Shown piece by piece: positions 40,701 through 52,738 of a DNA stretch of 64,000 nucleotides. Every line of letters begins with the position of its first letter. The first letter of the stretch is position 1. The notes under the pieces were generated by a model. That model searched no databases. It saw only the letters and a program-made list of their open reading frames with translations, and was not told the DNA's origin. Source of the stretch: Microglena sp. YARC (lineage: Eukaryota > Chlorophyta > Chlorophyceae > Chlamydomonadales > Chlamydomonadaceae); the NCBI GenBank assembly GCA_022414725.1, contig CM039465.1, positions 24,227,466 to 24,291,465 on the forward strand, given 5' to 3'. A program made the translations under genes and the position numbers.

Positions 40701-42355
40701 TTCGGAAAAAGTGACCTGTTATCCTAAAAAGTGAAGCAGACTTTCACGAAACTGTGATTGAAACGTAAAACGTAGCGTCATGGACAACCCTGGCTGGCTT
40801 GTTATTTTTGCCCAACCTTCCTGGAATTCTGACTGTCTACATAACTGGGGAAATACTTATCAATAAAGCAGCAATAATATAGGTTTGAGACTCTGCTGAT
40901 AGGAGTTGTAATGAGATGAGATGACAGTTCCATGAATCCAATAGCTAAATTCACTCGGGGAACGACCCGTTTTGCGCGGGGGTTGCGTCAAGGTTCCCGT
41001 TCGGTTGCGCAGTTGCGCCTATCAGGTTAATGACTAATGGTGTACGGAAGGCGCTCCGTGCCCTAGACCATGACTCAGTGATCACGTGACCAAGGGCCAC
41101 GTGGGTGGACTCTTTGACGGAATTCGAACGCACTGCAGCTTTCCGGACGTCCAACTTGAATGCGTTGCATTGCGATAGTAGCGCATAATAGATGCGTCCT
41201 CGTCGATTTAGAAGATCCGGACGTGGACGATTGTGGACCGTTTATTCTGCGTTTGACTCAGTATGTTCAATCTGGCGCAATTATTGCGTTTGGGTTGAGT
41301 TCATAGCGTTGCTCTAAGGATGTAGTCTGGCGCAATTATTTCGTCTGGGTTGAGTTCATAGCGTTGCTCAAAGGATGTAGTCTGGCGCAATTATTTCGTC
41401 TGGGTTGAGTTCATAGCGTTGCTCAAATAAAGCATGTAGTCAGGTGCAATTATTTCGTCTGGTTCGAGTTCATAGCGTTGCTCAAAGGATGTAGTCTGGC
41501 GCAATTATTTCGTCTGGTTTGAGTTCATAGCGTTGCTCACATACAAGATGTAGCATGGCGCAATTATTTCGTCTGGGTTGAGTTCCTAGCGTTGCTCACA
41601 GGTGGTAGACTGGCGCAATTATTGCGTTTGGATTGAGTTCATAGCGTTGCTCACAGGATGTAGCCTGGCGCAATTATTGCGTCTGGAATGAGATTGGGAC
41701 ACTTTACAAGTATAAAATATCCATGCAACATATCATGTATGTCAGATTACAATCAAGGGGTGAGCCCTGACAAGTCTATAACTGTTAAATCCCCTCGGAT
41801 GCTTTCAAAGTTCTCACCCCAAAAAATCCTAAGAGTACACGTGACATTACATCATGAAGTGCTGTTCATCCTCTACTACTGAGAGGATAGTCTCCGTCCA
41901 GCATCCCCATTCCGTAGCATCTACAATTTATAGGGATATACCACGACCCCATATGTCAGATTCGATATTTTTCGGAGTGTCTACCACAAGGATCTCTATG
42001 CATCCAACCAAATACGTATGTCAATAGCATGTAAGACAAGTCTGATCATGTCCAATATGAAACCTGCATAACCCAAGGTAAACCCAACCTAATAGGAGGC
42101 AAGGAAGGAGGCATGAAGGTACTCCAACTGTCGGAGGTGTGGCAACCTAACCACAGGAGGCAAGGAATGTGACACGCAAGGAAAACCAACCGCTAGGAGA
42201 GTCAAGGAAGAGGACTAGACAGTCCACATGACGACATAGAGAGTCAAGGAAGAAAACTAGCAAGAACAACCGACCGCATTGGGAGGAAAAGAAGGGGGCT
42301 AGCAAGTCAACCCGATCATCATATCTCTACGTCCTCGCTGAGTCTATATCTCTAC
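40701..42355. repeat. Intergenic sequence with ~66-bp tandem repeat (41270-41690)
   Basis: 41270-41690 holds about seven units of tctggcgcaattatttcgtc, tgggttgagttcatagcgtt, gctcaaaggatgtag with small indels. 40701-41270 shows no gene. 42060-42300 has loosely repeated motifs (gaggcaaggaaggagg, gagagtcaaggaagaggact). The end of the block is the left flank (tac) of CACTA element A. Confidence 0.7.
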
Positions 42356-43154
42356 CACTCGGGGAAGTCGACCGATCGCTAAATGCGTACGAGCGCAGCG
42401 GAATGCACGCGGAACGCACGCGGGGTCCGCGATTAGTCACAGCTAGTGAATGACTAATCACTTCTGACTCTGGCGGTAAGCCCTATACCCGCGTCGCCTG
42501 TAGCTCGGAATCCTGAGACATTTCGCCTACATTTAGCCAAGGCGGATTGTCGTCGTAATGTCTCAGACTTCTGAGATATTTCGACGGCACCTCGCCACGC
42601 ACGGCGGCTTGTGCCCGGTAATGAGGCGAAATGTTCGGTCTTTTGGGACATTTCGCCTGTACTGCGCCTGCAGGGCGGTTTGGGTGCGGTAGTCGGAGAT
42701 AAAGGTCACATTTCCAGGCATATTTCCAAGGGGCATTCTCAATTACATCAGGATCTGAGACGGTAGATTACATACATAATAAACTATGCATCCATTAACC
42801 TATTGATCTACCTATCTATCTATGTAAGCATCCTTATACATGTACATCACATATATTTCCTATATATTCATTAACCATGGATAGATAGACAGCGGGCTAA
42901 AGACGGCGAGCATCAACATTGCTGACTGGGGCCATGTAGCTAACCAAGTTCAAGTATACTTAGGCAGCCTGCAGGCAGCTATCTATTTGTCTACTTATGA
43001 AAACATACGCCTATATATCCACCAAGTAGAAACGCCCAATCAAAGCTATACATCTATATATCTTCGCTGATTCTATTATATATTTCCATCTTCAGCATTT
43101 GTAGTTCCTTCGTGGCAACAATCTTCATCGCAGCCGTAGCATTTCCATCCATCC

Positions 43155-44520
43155 TTTTGCCCTGCAAGACATGCAGAGCAGGGCGTGCGTTAGAGAGCAA
43201 CCAAGGGCAGGGTTAATGGCAAGGGGCAGGACGGTGCGGTGATGAGCAGAGCATGGCATGCGTTACATAGCAACCAATGGCAGGGAGCATGGCAAGGGGC
43301 AGGCATGTGCTAAACAGAGCAGAGCAGGCATTATAGAGCAATGAATTGCCGGGAGCACGGTAAGGGGCATGGATGTGATATGCAGATCAGGGCATGTGTT
43401 CGAGAGCAATGCAGGGAAGGGAGCAAAGTATGCCTGGAAAGTGATGACCAGAGTAGGGCATGTGTTCGAGAGGAAGGAAGGGAAGGGAGCACGGCAAGGG
43501 GCAGGACAACAGTGATGAGCATAGTAAGGCATGCGTCCGAGAACAACCAAGTGCATGGATAATGGCAAAGGACAGGACGACAGTGATGAGCAGAGCAGGG
43601 CAGGCGTTAGGAAGCAAAGAGGGGCAGGGATAATGGCGAGGGGCAAGACGACAGTGATGAGCAGAGCAGAGCAGGCGTTAGAGAGCAAAGAGGGGCAGGG
43701 AGAATGGCGAGGGGCAAGACGACAGTGATGAGCAGAGCAGGGCAGGGCAGGCGTTAGAGACCAAATAAAGAGGGGCGGGGATAATGGCAAGGGGCAGGGA
43801 TAATGGCAAGGTGCATGACGACAGTGATGAACAAGGCAGGGCAGGCGTTACAGAGCAAAGAGGGGCAGGAGTAATGGCAAGGAGCAGGACAACAGTGATG
43901 AGCAGAGCAGGGCAGGCGTTAGAGAGTAAAGAGGGGCAGCGATAATGGCAAGGGGCAGGAGGACAGTAATGAACAAGGCAGGGTAGGCGTTAGAGAGCAA
44001 AGAGGGGCAGGGATAATGGCAAGGGGCAGGACGACAGTGATGAGCAGAGCAGGGCAGGCGTTAGAGAGCAAAGAGAGGCAGGGATAATGGAAAGGGGCAA
44101 GGGCAGGATGACAGTGATGAACACGGCAGGGCATGCGATAGAGAGCAAAGAGGGGCAGGGATAATGGCAAGGGGCAGGATGACAGTGATGAGCAGAGCAG
44201 GGCAGGCGTTAGAGAGCAAAGAGGGGCAGGGATAATGGCAAGGGGCAGGAAGACAGTGATGAGCAGAGCAGGTCAGGAGTTTGAGAGCAAAGAGGGGCAG
44301 GGATAATGGGAAAGGACAGGACGACAGTAATGGGCAGAGCAGGGCAGGCGTTAGAGAGCAATGAAGGGCAGGGAGCACGGATAGGGGCAGGATGGTGATT
44401 AGCAGAGCATGGCCTTCGTTACAGAGCAATGAAGGGCAGGGAGGACGGCAAGGGGCAGGACAGTGACGTGATGAGCAGAGCAGGGTATGCGCTAGAGATC
44501 AATGGAGGGCAGGACATAGA
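43155..44520. repeat. ~70-bp tandem array of CACTA element A
   Basis: About 18 degenerate units containing ggcaaggggcaggacgacag, tgatgagcagagcagggcag, gcgttagagagcaaagaggg. The last units drift to a variant with gggagcacggataggggc. The minus-strand Leu/Pro/Cys-rich ORFs are translations of the array. Confidence 0.9.
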
Positions 44521-45309
44521 CAGAAGCATATTACAAATGCAGTTACAGAGACGATGACAGAGACAATGACACAAACATAGACAGATGCACGTGGGCATTA
44601 CCTATGCATGAATCAAGACACAATTCCCTATGCCACACTACTGTTGCGAAACCGCACCTGCAAGCAAGCTTCACTTATCACTTACGTTGTTGTCTAGCAG
44701 CCTCATGTGACAGTGGAACATCAGAACTGGGAGGGAAGACAGAGCAATGGTCCCTGCAAATACAGAATGCAGGCATAGTTAAATTATGTAGCACCCTTTA
44801 CTTCATTTTTGATGATAGGTTAAACCCTCTTCTCCTGTGTCAACAATGGCCAAGCGCTCAAGCAGACAGACAAGCAAGTAAACATGCGTGCAACAGACAG
44901 GCACGCAGGCAGGCAACCAAGCCACTTTTCCATGGGCTGAACACTCTATGCCTAGCACCTCCAAGCTGCAGTCACCATCCAGATAGTCAGCCAATCAGTC
45001 ACTAGGGAGGAAGATAGAAAGGCAGGCATACAGACAGGCTTGCACGAAAGGAGGCATGCAAGCAGGTGGACACTATTTAGGCATGTGATCAAGTCAGAAT
45101 TCCCTAGGCCAAATTGTTGTGAAACCCTACCTACAAGCAACCTTCAGACCACTTCCACACAGAGCATGGGTCCCTGCAAAAAAAAAGGGCGGGGATAGTT
45201 ACATATATTGACACCCTTTGTGTTGTTTTTGAGTATTGGTAGGGAGATCCCCCTGTAAGTACAACCTGCCTCAAGCTTAGGTACCTGAACCTCAGGTCCT
45301 ACCCCAGCC

Positions 45310-45911
45310 TTGCATTGTACACACTTGCCTGAGTTTACCATGCAGAATGGATCCGAAAGACCCAAGCATAAAGACAAGGTTGGACTGTCACCCAACACCC
45401 AGCAAAGCAAGGAGAACCAGTCTCCACCACAACGCAAAAGGCAACGTTCCAAGACTACCACAACCACTACGAGTGAACCCAATGTGAAGATGCATGCCAT
45501 GGACATGGGTCTAGTGCGTCAGCCAAATATACACAGTGCTGCCACCATCTATCGTGCAGGGTCTCAAGGGATAACTGCCACGCATGATCTCCTGATACAA
45601 TGCTCAAGGGCACCATGCAGCCAGGGCAGTGCAAGATCCTACTAGAGTGGAAGGCCCCATGTCCTTTCAAGCTCTACTCAGGCCCAGGAGAGAACAGGTG
45701 GAAGTATGACTCACATAAGAATTGGGAGCAAGTTGTCCCAGCATCCTACTTTGCACAGAGCCAACTAATCATGCCACCATCCCAAGCTGAAGCCATGCTC
45801 CAGGGGCAGTACACTCCACATACCACCATATTTGACCGTGTCCAGAGCAACGTCGGGTGGGCTGCCGAGATGCTGCAATTTATGCAGCTTATTCATGCGG
45901 TGGCAGTATAG
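45310..45911 (+). pseudogene. Unknown protein-coding region inside CACTA element A (frameshifted)
   Basis: Two overlapping plus-strand ORFs. The first (45310-45645) contains RKRQRSKTTTTTTSEP, like a basic nuclear segment. The second (45600-45911) contains QCKILLEWKAPCPFKLYSGP, GENRWKYDSHKNWEQVVPAS and FDRVQSNVG, and stops at TAG 45909. In element B the 3' part is preserved without that stop and runs on to SSVVGSVASISGTDVR (stop at 62490). B lacks the 554 bp corresponding to 45274-45827. Conservation of frame between A and B suggests a true former protein. I do not recognise a family, and a transposase subunit or captured host exon are both possible. Confidence 0.5.
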
Positions 45912-46978
45912 CAGCGCCGACCGGGCTTCCTGGTTGAGGAGTTGACGACGAAAGGGCCGCTGGCTGCAAGATACCATTGATGCATCCAGCAGATGCACTG
46001 ACAACCTACACAGGTCTAGCATAGACGGATCGGTTGCGAGAATTAGCGGAACCAATGTACGGGAATTTGTGTAGGAGATAGGACGAGAGTATTGGTCAAA
46101 TTTCAAAAACAATCTGACGCACTACCCCACGCTTGTCCATGCGGAAGGCGGCAGAGGGTGTTGCGCAGTAATCTGAAAAGAAAGCTGGAAAGAAAGGAGA
46201 TAACAAAGCAGGACGCCAAAAATATCAGGTAGCAACGAACACATGCGTTGGGCGATGGAGGGAAGAATATTATGTAGGAGTACGAGAGGTAGAATGAAGG
46301 TTTGCGTGGCTTACCTTGGCCATATTGCAAAGGCTCTAATCGTACGGCCATTTCGCCATGCCGCGTCCAATCCGCATTGGCTAAATGTACGTGAAAGGCT
46401 GGTGAAAGGACACCCTGCGAAAACATATATCAAAATTAGTAAGAGCACTGACAGGTTATCGCAAGTCACACTAATATTTCAGTGTGACTCAGGCTTTCAT
46501 CACAGTGATTAAAATCGTCCTGGTTTCGCCCTACAACAGCGCCATTTTCGACGCATGCAGCGAAAGCACATCGGTGACTTCGGGTGTCCATTTTCCCGAA
46601 TGAAAGCTATTCGCCAACAAGTAGTTTGCGCTTGTACTTCTTTGCCTAATTGTTCACCCTATCTCGGAATTGCTGGCAGAGCTTAGCAGGTTCGCAAGAA
46701 TGACCCCTCGAAAAGGTTGCTAACAGACCCTCGAGCGACAGAAAGCTGCATACCCCTTTGCGTATTACAACTCAGTAGTTAACGTGCGATCGAGGAGTTA
46801 TTGGCCACGCTCCAGTCTACGATAAGTTCTGGGTGTCTGTCGGGATCGCTGGTTCGCGGTGAGCCGAGACATTTCGTCCACTGTACGCCTACATTTATCT
46901 GTAGTTCCGCTGCAAATCGTGTCTTTCGCCTATATTTAGCAAAATTGTCACTTCCCCGAGTGGCGGGGAAGGGGATAC

Positions 46979-47572
46979 CTATTTTAATCGTAATGTTGTT
47001 GAGTGCCCGCCAATCGCAAACAACACGGTTCCACCCGGCTTCGCGATGATCATAATTGGCGCTCCGTACGGGGACGAGCTCGGGGCGATGAAGCCTTGTT
47101 GTAAAAGGTCGGAGACGTATTCTTCACATGGCAGGGTTTCAGCCGGACTCATGCGACAATTCCTGCGATACGGAATGTAAGCATTGTCTGGCGTTTTGAT
47201 TACGTGCGGGATGACTCGATGGTTAGTAGTTCCCATCGGCAAATTGTTGAAGACTTTGCGATATTTCCATAGGAGGGCGCGCAGATCGCTGGCTGAAATG
47301 AGCGTTTTATCGTCGTGGTCAAGGATGTTGTCATTGATCCAATTTTCGAAATCCATGCTAGCCACTGGCGGACCAGGTAATGGTCCGTCGGACGGCAATA
47401 ATTTCGTGAGCAGTTGTGCCCTTTCATCGGCTGTGACATTCGACGCCTGCAAGTCCGCTCGTGATTCGCGGACGTTGACCATGACGTGGTTAGCGCCGCC
47501 AGCCTTTAAAAGCTTTGCCGCCTTGCGACCCGTAATGACTGGATCATCGGTTGACTTGCCCGATAGTGCCAT
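46979..47572 (-). pseudogene. Gypsy-1 protease-RT linker and RT N-terminus
   Basis: It contains AKLLKAGGANHVMVNVRESR, VASMDFENWINDNILDHDDK and LPMGTTNHRVIPHVIKT. It then shows the RT start motifs (PYRRNCRMSPAETLPCEEYV, LLQQGFIAPSSSPYGAPIMI). The frame breaks shortly before [13 protein letters not shown]. The corresponding Gypsy-2 segment is at 58797-59333. Confidence 0.85.
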
Positions 47573-47602
47573 GGTGAAGAAAGAATGAGCCGTTTCGTCC
47601 CG

Positions 47603-48145
47603 CTACATGTTAATAGGGGTTAAACAACAGCCGTATCGTTTGAGCGACATTGTCATGCGATTGTAGTAGAGAACGGCCCTTTCGTCGCGCATCCAGTCGG
47701 ATCCGAGGATTAAATCTAATCCTCCAGGAAGTTTGTCGACGACATGGACAAACGCTTTGCCAACATATCGTTGTATGTGGATAGGGAGCGTGGCCGTCCC
47801 GCGGATTTTGATAATCCCGTCGTTAGCGCAAGTGAATCCGTCACGTTCGTTTTCCCAAGGGTAGATGTGCAAACCGAGATCATCAGCCGTTTGCTTTTCC
47901 ATAAGGCAACCCGTTGCGCCCGAATCTGCCAATGTTAACAATTGCTTTGCGCCAGATCGGGCGTTGAAAAGCATATCGGGGGCTGTCGCGGAGGTGACTT
48001 CGTTCGTATACCCGATTGGCTCGCGGAGTGAGCACAGGGGAAGTGTTCGTATTTCGTTGTGCGTGATTGCGACGGATGCACTTCGTTGACCGTCTGGCAG
48101 CGATTTGTTTTTTCGCGAACTTTGGGATCCAATGCCTCCGACCAC
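47603..48145 (-). pseudogene. Gypsy-1 aspartic protease
   Basis: LLTLADSGATGCLMEKQTAD has the retropepsin active site DSGA. HVVDKLPGGLDLILGSDWMR carries the second conserved strand (ILGSDW). It is preceded by a gag C-terminal segment in another frame (48399-47935, ALNDATKAVYFGPAPEE). Confidence 0.85.
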
Positions 48146-50471
48146 CAGTTGTGTATTTGACGGGTTTCAACCGGACTGGGGATGCGCTCCTCAGGTGCGG
48201 GGCCAAAGTACACTGCCTTGGTCGCGTCGTTGAGAGCGTGATCAGCACCTTGCAAGCTAAGGACCTGCGACCCTGGCGATCTACTCTGCTTGTAGGTCTG
48301 CGGTCGTTGCGATCCGCTACGTCGTCTACCCCCTCGGCCTGTGTTCTGTCTCCCGAAAGGGCCAGCCGGGGTACTACTGTTGGCCGAAAGCATGGGCAAT
48401 TGTCGGATGAGAGTTCAACTCTCCGACATCCTTCAGCTTGGGGCTCTTTGTCGACTAGAGTTTAACTCTTCGACAGCGTCGATGGTTCATGCCAGGCGAA
48501 GAGAAAGAATCAAAGTCGGAGGGGGGTAACATGATCTTCGATTATTCATCCCCCTTTCTACTGACTGTCGCTTTGGTCCGTGCGTGAAGGAATTGCCTTT
48601 TGCGTTCTGTCTCGCCTCGCCCCACTGCAGGTAGTGGAACCAATATTCCATCGTGTCAGACAACGTTCCCGTTTCCAGCGGGCTTAAGAGCACGGAGATC
48701 GTCGGACAAGCCCATGCGAAGACATCCAGTCGCTTGTGGGTTGTCAGGTCGGGGACCTTGCGAAACTACGGCTTGATTTTATGGAAGTAATCCTGCAGGG
48801 AGCGAGCCAGTGTGTTGGCGCATGCCACCTCTGTGTAGTCGGGTAAGAGCGACGTGCGTTTCCGAAAATATTTCCGAAATATGTAAGTACGAAATATGTC
48901 GAACACGTGGGATGGTACACGTGGGGATAATTCCGAAATATTTCGAGCGTTAATAGCGTCTCGACCCACGTCACGATACTATCCTACCCCAATCGTTTAC
49001 GTTGCTCTAGGCCCACGATTCGTCCAAGGGGATGCGTAGAGGACCGCTAAATCCAGATGAGAAATAGGGTATTATGCGAACTGGACTTCGAGGACAGCGT
49101 CTTACGCAATGACCCATCGTCGCGGTATTTGCGCGTGTGCCCTTGTCCACCCTATTCTCGTCAAGGAGTCACAACTCTGTGTGAATTTTGGTGATCCGCT
49201 TTGCGAATCCCTAAACATGTCTTCGGTCCTCAGTAGCGTGGGTAGGCGGTCGGTCAGGAGTATCCGTGCGTGTCGGGGTATGTAACCCACGCGGTCGGAC
49301 GTGATCGTTATGGATGTCTGCCGCAGGTGACTGCATCGGAACAACAGTCGTGACTGTATCGGTTCCTCTGCCGTGTGATAGGACCGGTCGTTTGTCGGAG
49401 GTGGGCCCCGCCGACTGCCGACGACGGTGCCTGATATGTAGGAACACGAGGGCCAGGTAGCCTGGAACGATCTGTCGGAATCTGATGTTCCGCCGTAATA
49501 TGTGGTGATATGGCGTGCTATCGGGTCGCGAAATGCATAGAAGCATTTGCGTGGAAGTGCGCGGCTATGGAGGGCCATGACCTGGCGAAATCTGTCAAGT
49601 TGATGAAACTGTCGGAATATGGCCAGGTCGGAAATCGTCGACTGTGACAGAACGTCGGACCTGCGTCGGACACTTCTGAGTGCTGTGCCTGATTGGGCGA
49701 CACGTGTAGCAACTTGTGCTGAGATTGTCGGAAAAGGGCACGCGGCCCGCCGGCAGAGTCAATCGGGCTGTATTAGCCCGTCGCTCGTTGATAAATCATT
49801 CTCATACATCGGAGGCTCCTTGGGCCTGTCGGGGGGCAGAACGCCATCCCTCAGGCCCGAAGGTCCTGGCGTTGGGGCAGAATGCCATCCCACACGCAGA
49901 ACGCCATACTCAGGCCCGAAGGTCCCGGCGTCGGCTCCAATTGGGGTCCGTGGCCGACGACATTTGAGCGACATTTGAGCGACGTTTGAGAGACATTTGA
50001 GCGACGACATGCCTCCCTCGAATTGGAAGGATGCGTGGGCTGCGTCGTCGTCGGCGGCGTCGGGCGTGGGGGGCGTTGGAAGTGCCATGCGTTGGGGTGG
50101 CGGTTGGCGCACCCGAGGATGCACCAAGACCGGCCAGGCCCGCAACCAGAGGTTGCAGCGACAGCGACAGCGACAGACAAACCTGTTGCATTGACAGCGA
50201 CAGACAAAGATGGGCTTTCTCCGACGGAGGCGGATCCATCATGCGTCGCCGCGAGGCTGCTGTCAGGCTCAGTGTCAGATGACGCAATCCCTTCGGGGTT
50301 GGTGCCGACTACCGACGTCGTCGGCTGCTCAGCAGCGGCGTCGGTGCCTGTGGTTGGAGCTTTGCGGGGAGTCATTCTGCACAGGCGACGACACAAGTAA
50401 GTAGGCTGGACAGAGATGAAAGGTGGGCGACAGAGGAGGTATAATACTCGCAACTCTAGTAAGCCAGACAA
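48146..50471 (-). pseudogene. Gypsy-1 gag region (multiple frameshifts)
   Basis: Fragments in several minus-strand frames. A Ser/Thr/Ala-rich N-terminus begins at about 50376 (MTPRKAPTTGTDAAAEQPTT). Then come a stretch with repeated caaatgtcgctc units (49945-50010), segments at 49578-49102 and 48974-48744, and EYWFHYLQWGEARQ at about 48640. A C-terminal GRQNTGRGGRRRSG basic motif follows. No CCHC knuckle is clear. Assignment rests on position between LTR and protease. Confidence 0.55.
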
Positions 50472-51504
50472 TCAGATGTACCAGTGACTAGCAAAATTTG
50501 CGAGCGTAACGAGCTGAACAGGCCTCAAACGTAACTGTAAAGACGAGTTCGTCCAGAATACGATGAGGGAGACCAGCACAGCAAAGGCCCGGACAGCAAG
50601 ACAGGCAAGGACAACGACAACGACGAATCGAATTGCGCGATAGGATGAGCAAGATAAAAGGTGTAAAGCACCAATGATAGATGCAGCAAGCACTGAGAAC
50701 AGCAAGACAGACTCGTGAGGTACGTTAATTAAAGCAGGTATGGCTCAGGTGTCAACTGGAGCCGATGCTGCGCGATGGAACAAACCGCAAGGTTAAAGCT
50801 CACGAATGTAGCCTTAGAGGCTATGGCCAGAAGGCCAGGATTCGTCGTTGAGAATCGAGAGCGTAGGCCATGCAGGGTCAGGGCAGGCTATGGGAGAACG
50901 CCCATGCAAGACAGGCCCAATACAGCACAGGGCGGGTCGAACCTGACAAATTCTACAGCGACACAGACAGGGTCAGTACCGAGTGCGAGCATTGAAAGCA
51001 GGGCGAAAGGAAAGTGCACAAACAATCAGGCATTGCATGCATGCACCATGGAGGCAAGATGACCAAGCGAAGTACGAAATTACTCGCAAGTACAGTCAAG
51101 GCTGGCCCGAAGCCTCTGCTGCTTAATGGACCGTTAGAGTAAAACCGCGCACAATAATTGCGCTAATTAAGCGTAGACCAAGAGGTCAGAACGTGGCGTG
51201 TAAGATCAAGGTCGTAAGCCATGCAAGGTGGGCTAGACCGGAGATACGGCAGGGCTAGCCATGCAGAACAGAGAAAACTCACTCTGACGCCAATGCGACA
51301 CAGTAATCCAGTGCGACACCGCGCGGCGTCAGGGTACAAAGCAGTAACGCTAACGAGAGTAGAGCAAGTACAGAAAAGCCACCTAAAACTTACTGGTGGG
51401 TCGAGGGTTGCGCGAAACTCGAAGAAAAGGGTGAACTTCGTACGTGTGTGTATGCGTATGCGTATGCGTGAGGTCCCTAGGAACGAAACCAGCTCCGTGA
51501 CCAG

Positions 51505-51848
51505 TGTAACAGTTCAGGATGCCTACAGCAGCCTGAGGGGTTAGTCTAGGGTAACAGGCTACGTGATGTGTGATTGCATGTATGTCGATATGGGTAAGCT
51601 AGCAGAGCAGGTGGATGGGTTACCTAGGTAGGGATGTCGAGTAGCTTGGAAAGAACGTCTTCGTGGGAGTAGTAGAAGGGTTCGTTCCGAGTAGCTTGTG
51701 TCTATGTGTTCAACGTGCGCGTTGAGAGCGATGAGGCAGTACATGGGTATGGTACTGTATCCTGTGCGTTCGTCACTTGGCTTACGGGTACGGTGTATCC
51801 GTATGCCTTGCTGGACGGCCAGAGTACCCGTGAAGGGTTCTGTACCGT
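51505..51848 (-). repeat. Gypsy-1 5' LTR
   Basis: 344 bp, homologous to the Gypsy-2 LTRs; the plus strand starts tgtaacagttcaggatgc. Just inside the element (minus strand) the sequence after the LTR is TGGTCACGGAGC, the PBS position; Gypsy-2 has TGGTAGCGGAGC there. The outer end is truncated (tgtaccgt then gagcgctcgg). 50480-51480 between LTR and gag is leader sequence without clear ORFs. Confidence 0.85.
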
Positions 51849-52057
51849 GAGCGCTCGGAATAATAGTTTTCAGTGCATTGCTTCTTCACGGAGCGACGTG
51901 CGACTCATGCTCCAGAATTTTCATTTCGGCTCATGATTCGGCTGGCCCTTGACTTTCACTTGGCTCACGCATGCGCACTTGACTCATCATCTCAGCATTA
52001 CATTCGTCATCTCATTATGCTATCACATCGCCTGATTTGCTATATATTGGAGGTAGT
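51849..52057. other. Short spacer, nothing recognised
   Basis: About 200 bp between the Gypsy-1 LTR and hAT-3 without repeats or ORFs that I can assign. Confidence 0.5.
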
Positions 52058-52543
52058 TAGGGTTGTGCCATTCGGTCCGTATGCACCAAAATACCGAACG
52101 CGTTTGCATTCGGTGGAAATCTCGTTCGCGTTCGGTGCATTCGGTCGTTCGGTGCCTAACCCATTTTCCAGCTAGTACCTTTACACAGTACATGTGTAAT
52201 AGATATTCTTCGTGTGGAAATGACCGCATCAGCTTACCACGTTCTCGGTTGATTCAGCGTATCATAGTCGGGTGTTCGTTCCTCGGCACCGGAATAATTT
52301 CATAGGTTGGATGACTATCTGACTAGAGAGACGTACTGCAGCCGTGTGTGGAAAAATATTAACTCATAACTAGAGTTGCTTGCCTCCAGGAAATCACATT
52401 GTCATGTGAATTTTATCCATATCACTGTCCATTTTAAAGTTACAGTTCCACCGAACGCAACCGAACGACCTTAAAAAACCCGTACGATTCGGAAACTGAA
52501 ACCGAAACCGAATCCGTACGCGAACGCGAATGGCAAAACCCTG
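52058..52543. mobile_element. hAT-type MITE (hAT-3), 486 bp, perfect 8-bp TSD
   Basis: The ends TAGGGTTGTGCCATTCG and (inverted) CAGGGTTTTGCCATTCG form a 17-bp TIR with two mismatches. The identical flanks gaggtagt are at 52050-52057 and 52544-52551. Subterminal regions are dense in accgaac/cggt motifs in both orientations. No coding capacity. Confidence 0.87.
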
Positions 52544-52738
52544 GAGGTAGTTGACTTCCATTCTTTCTGCAGGCTCTATTGAAACGTTCATCGTGCTGCG
52601 AGCTAAGACACTCGCACGGCTCATGGTATCTCTGCATGATCTAAGTCCCTGCAACCTTGTGACGTTCTTCCGACTTCCATCTTGCTGCGTGCTCCTTGCA
52701 CCGCGTGCAATACCTCTTCAATATATTCCCCCCCAACC

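Larger units (their letters stand above)
42356..46962. mobile_element. CACTA-like TIR element A, 4.6 kb
   Basis: It starts CACTCGGGGAAGT and ends ACTTCCCCGAGTG, a perfect 13-bp TIR. Both subterminal zones contain copies of gagacatttcgcctacattt, typical of CACTA/EnSpm ends. The interior holds a ~70-bp repeat array and one frameshifted coding region, and no CACTA transposase core is recognised. The left flank is tac and the right flank gcg, so the expected 3-bp TSD is missing. Element B shares both ends and most of the interior, which confirms the boundaries. Confidence 0.82.
46963..51848 (-). mobile_element. Ty3/Gypsy element 1, 5' half (LTR, gag, protease, start of RT)
   Basis: Minus-strand order: 5' LTR (51848-51505), gag region (about 50470-48150), protease (48145-47603) and the RT start (47572-46963). 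It ends abruptly in the RT codons RYPLPR, exactly where the CACTA A right TIR begins; RT core, integrase and 3' LTR are absent. The remaining parts are about 90% or more similar to Gypsy-2 by eye. The LTR lacks its last four bases (taca) at 51848. Confidence 0.88.

Noticed and set aside
43263..44429. Cys/Leu/Pro-rich minus-strand ORFs resembling membrane proteins
   Set aside because: Each is a reading of the ~70-bp tandem array in CACTA element A; the same peptides recur in element B arrays.
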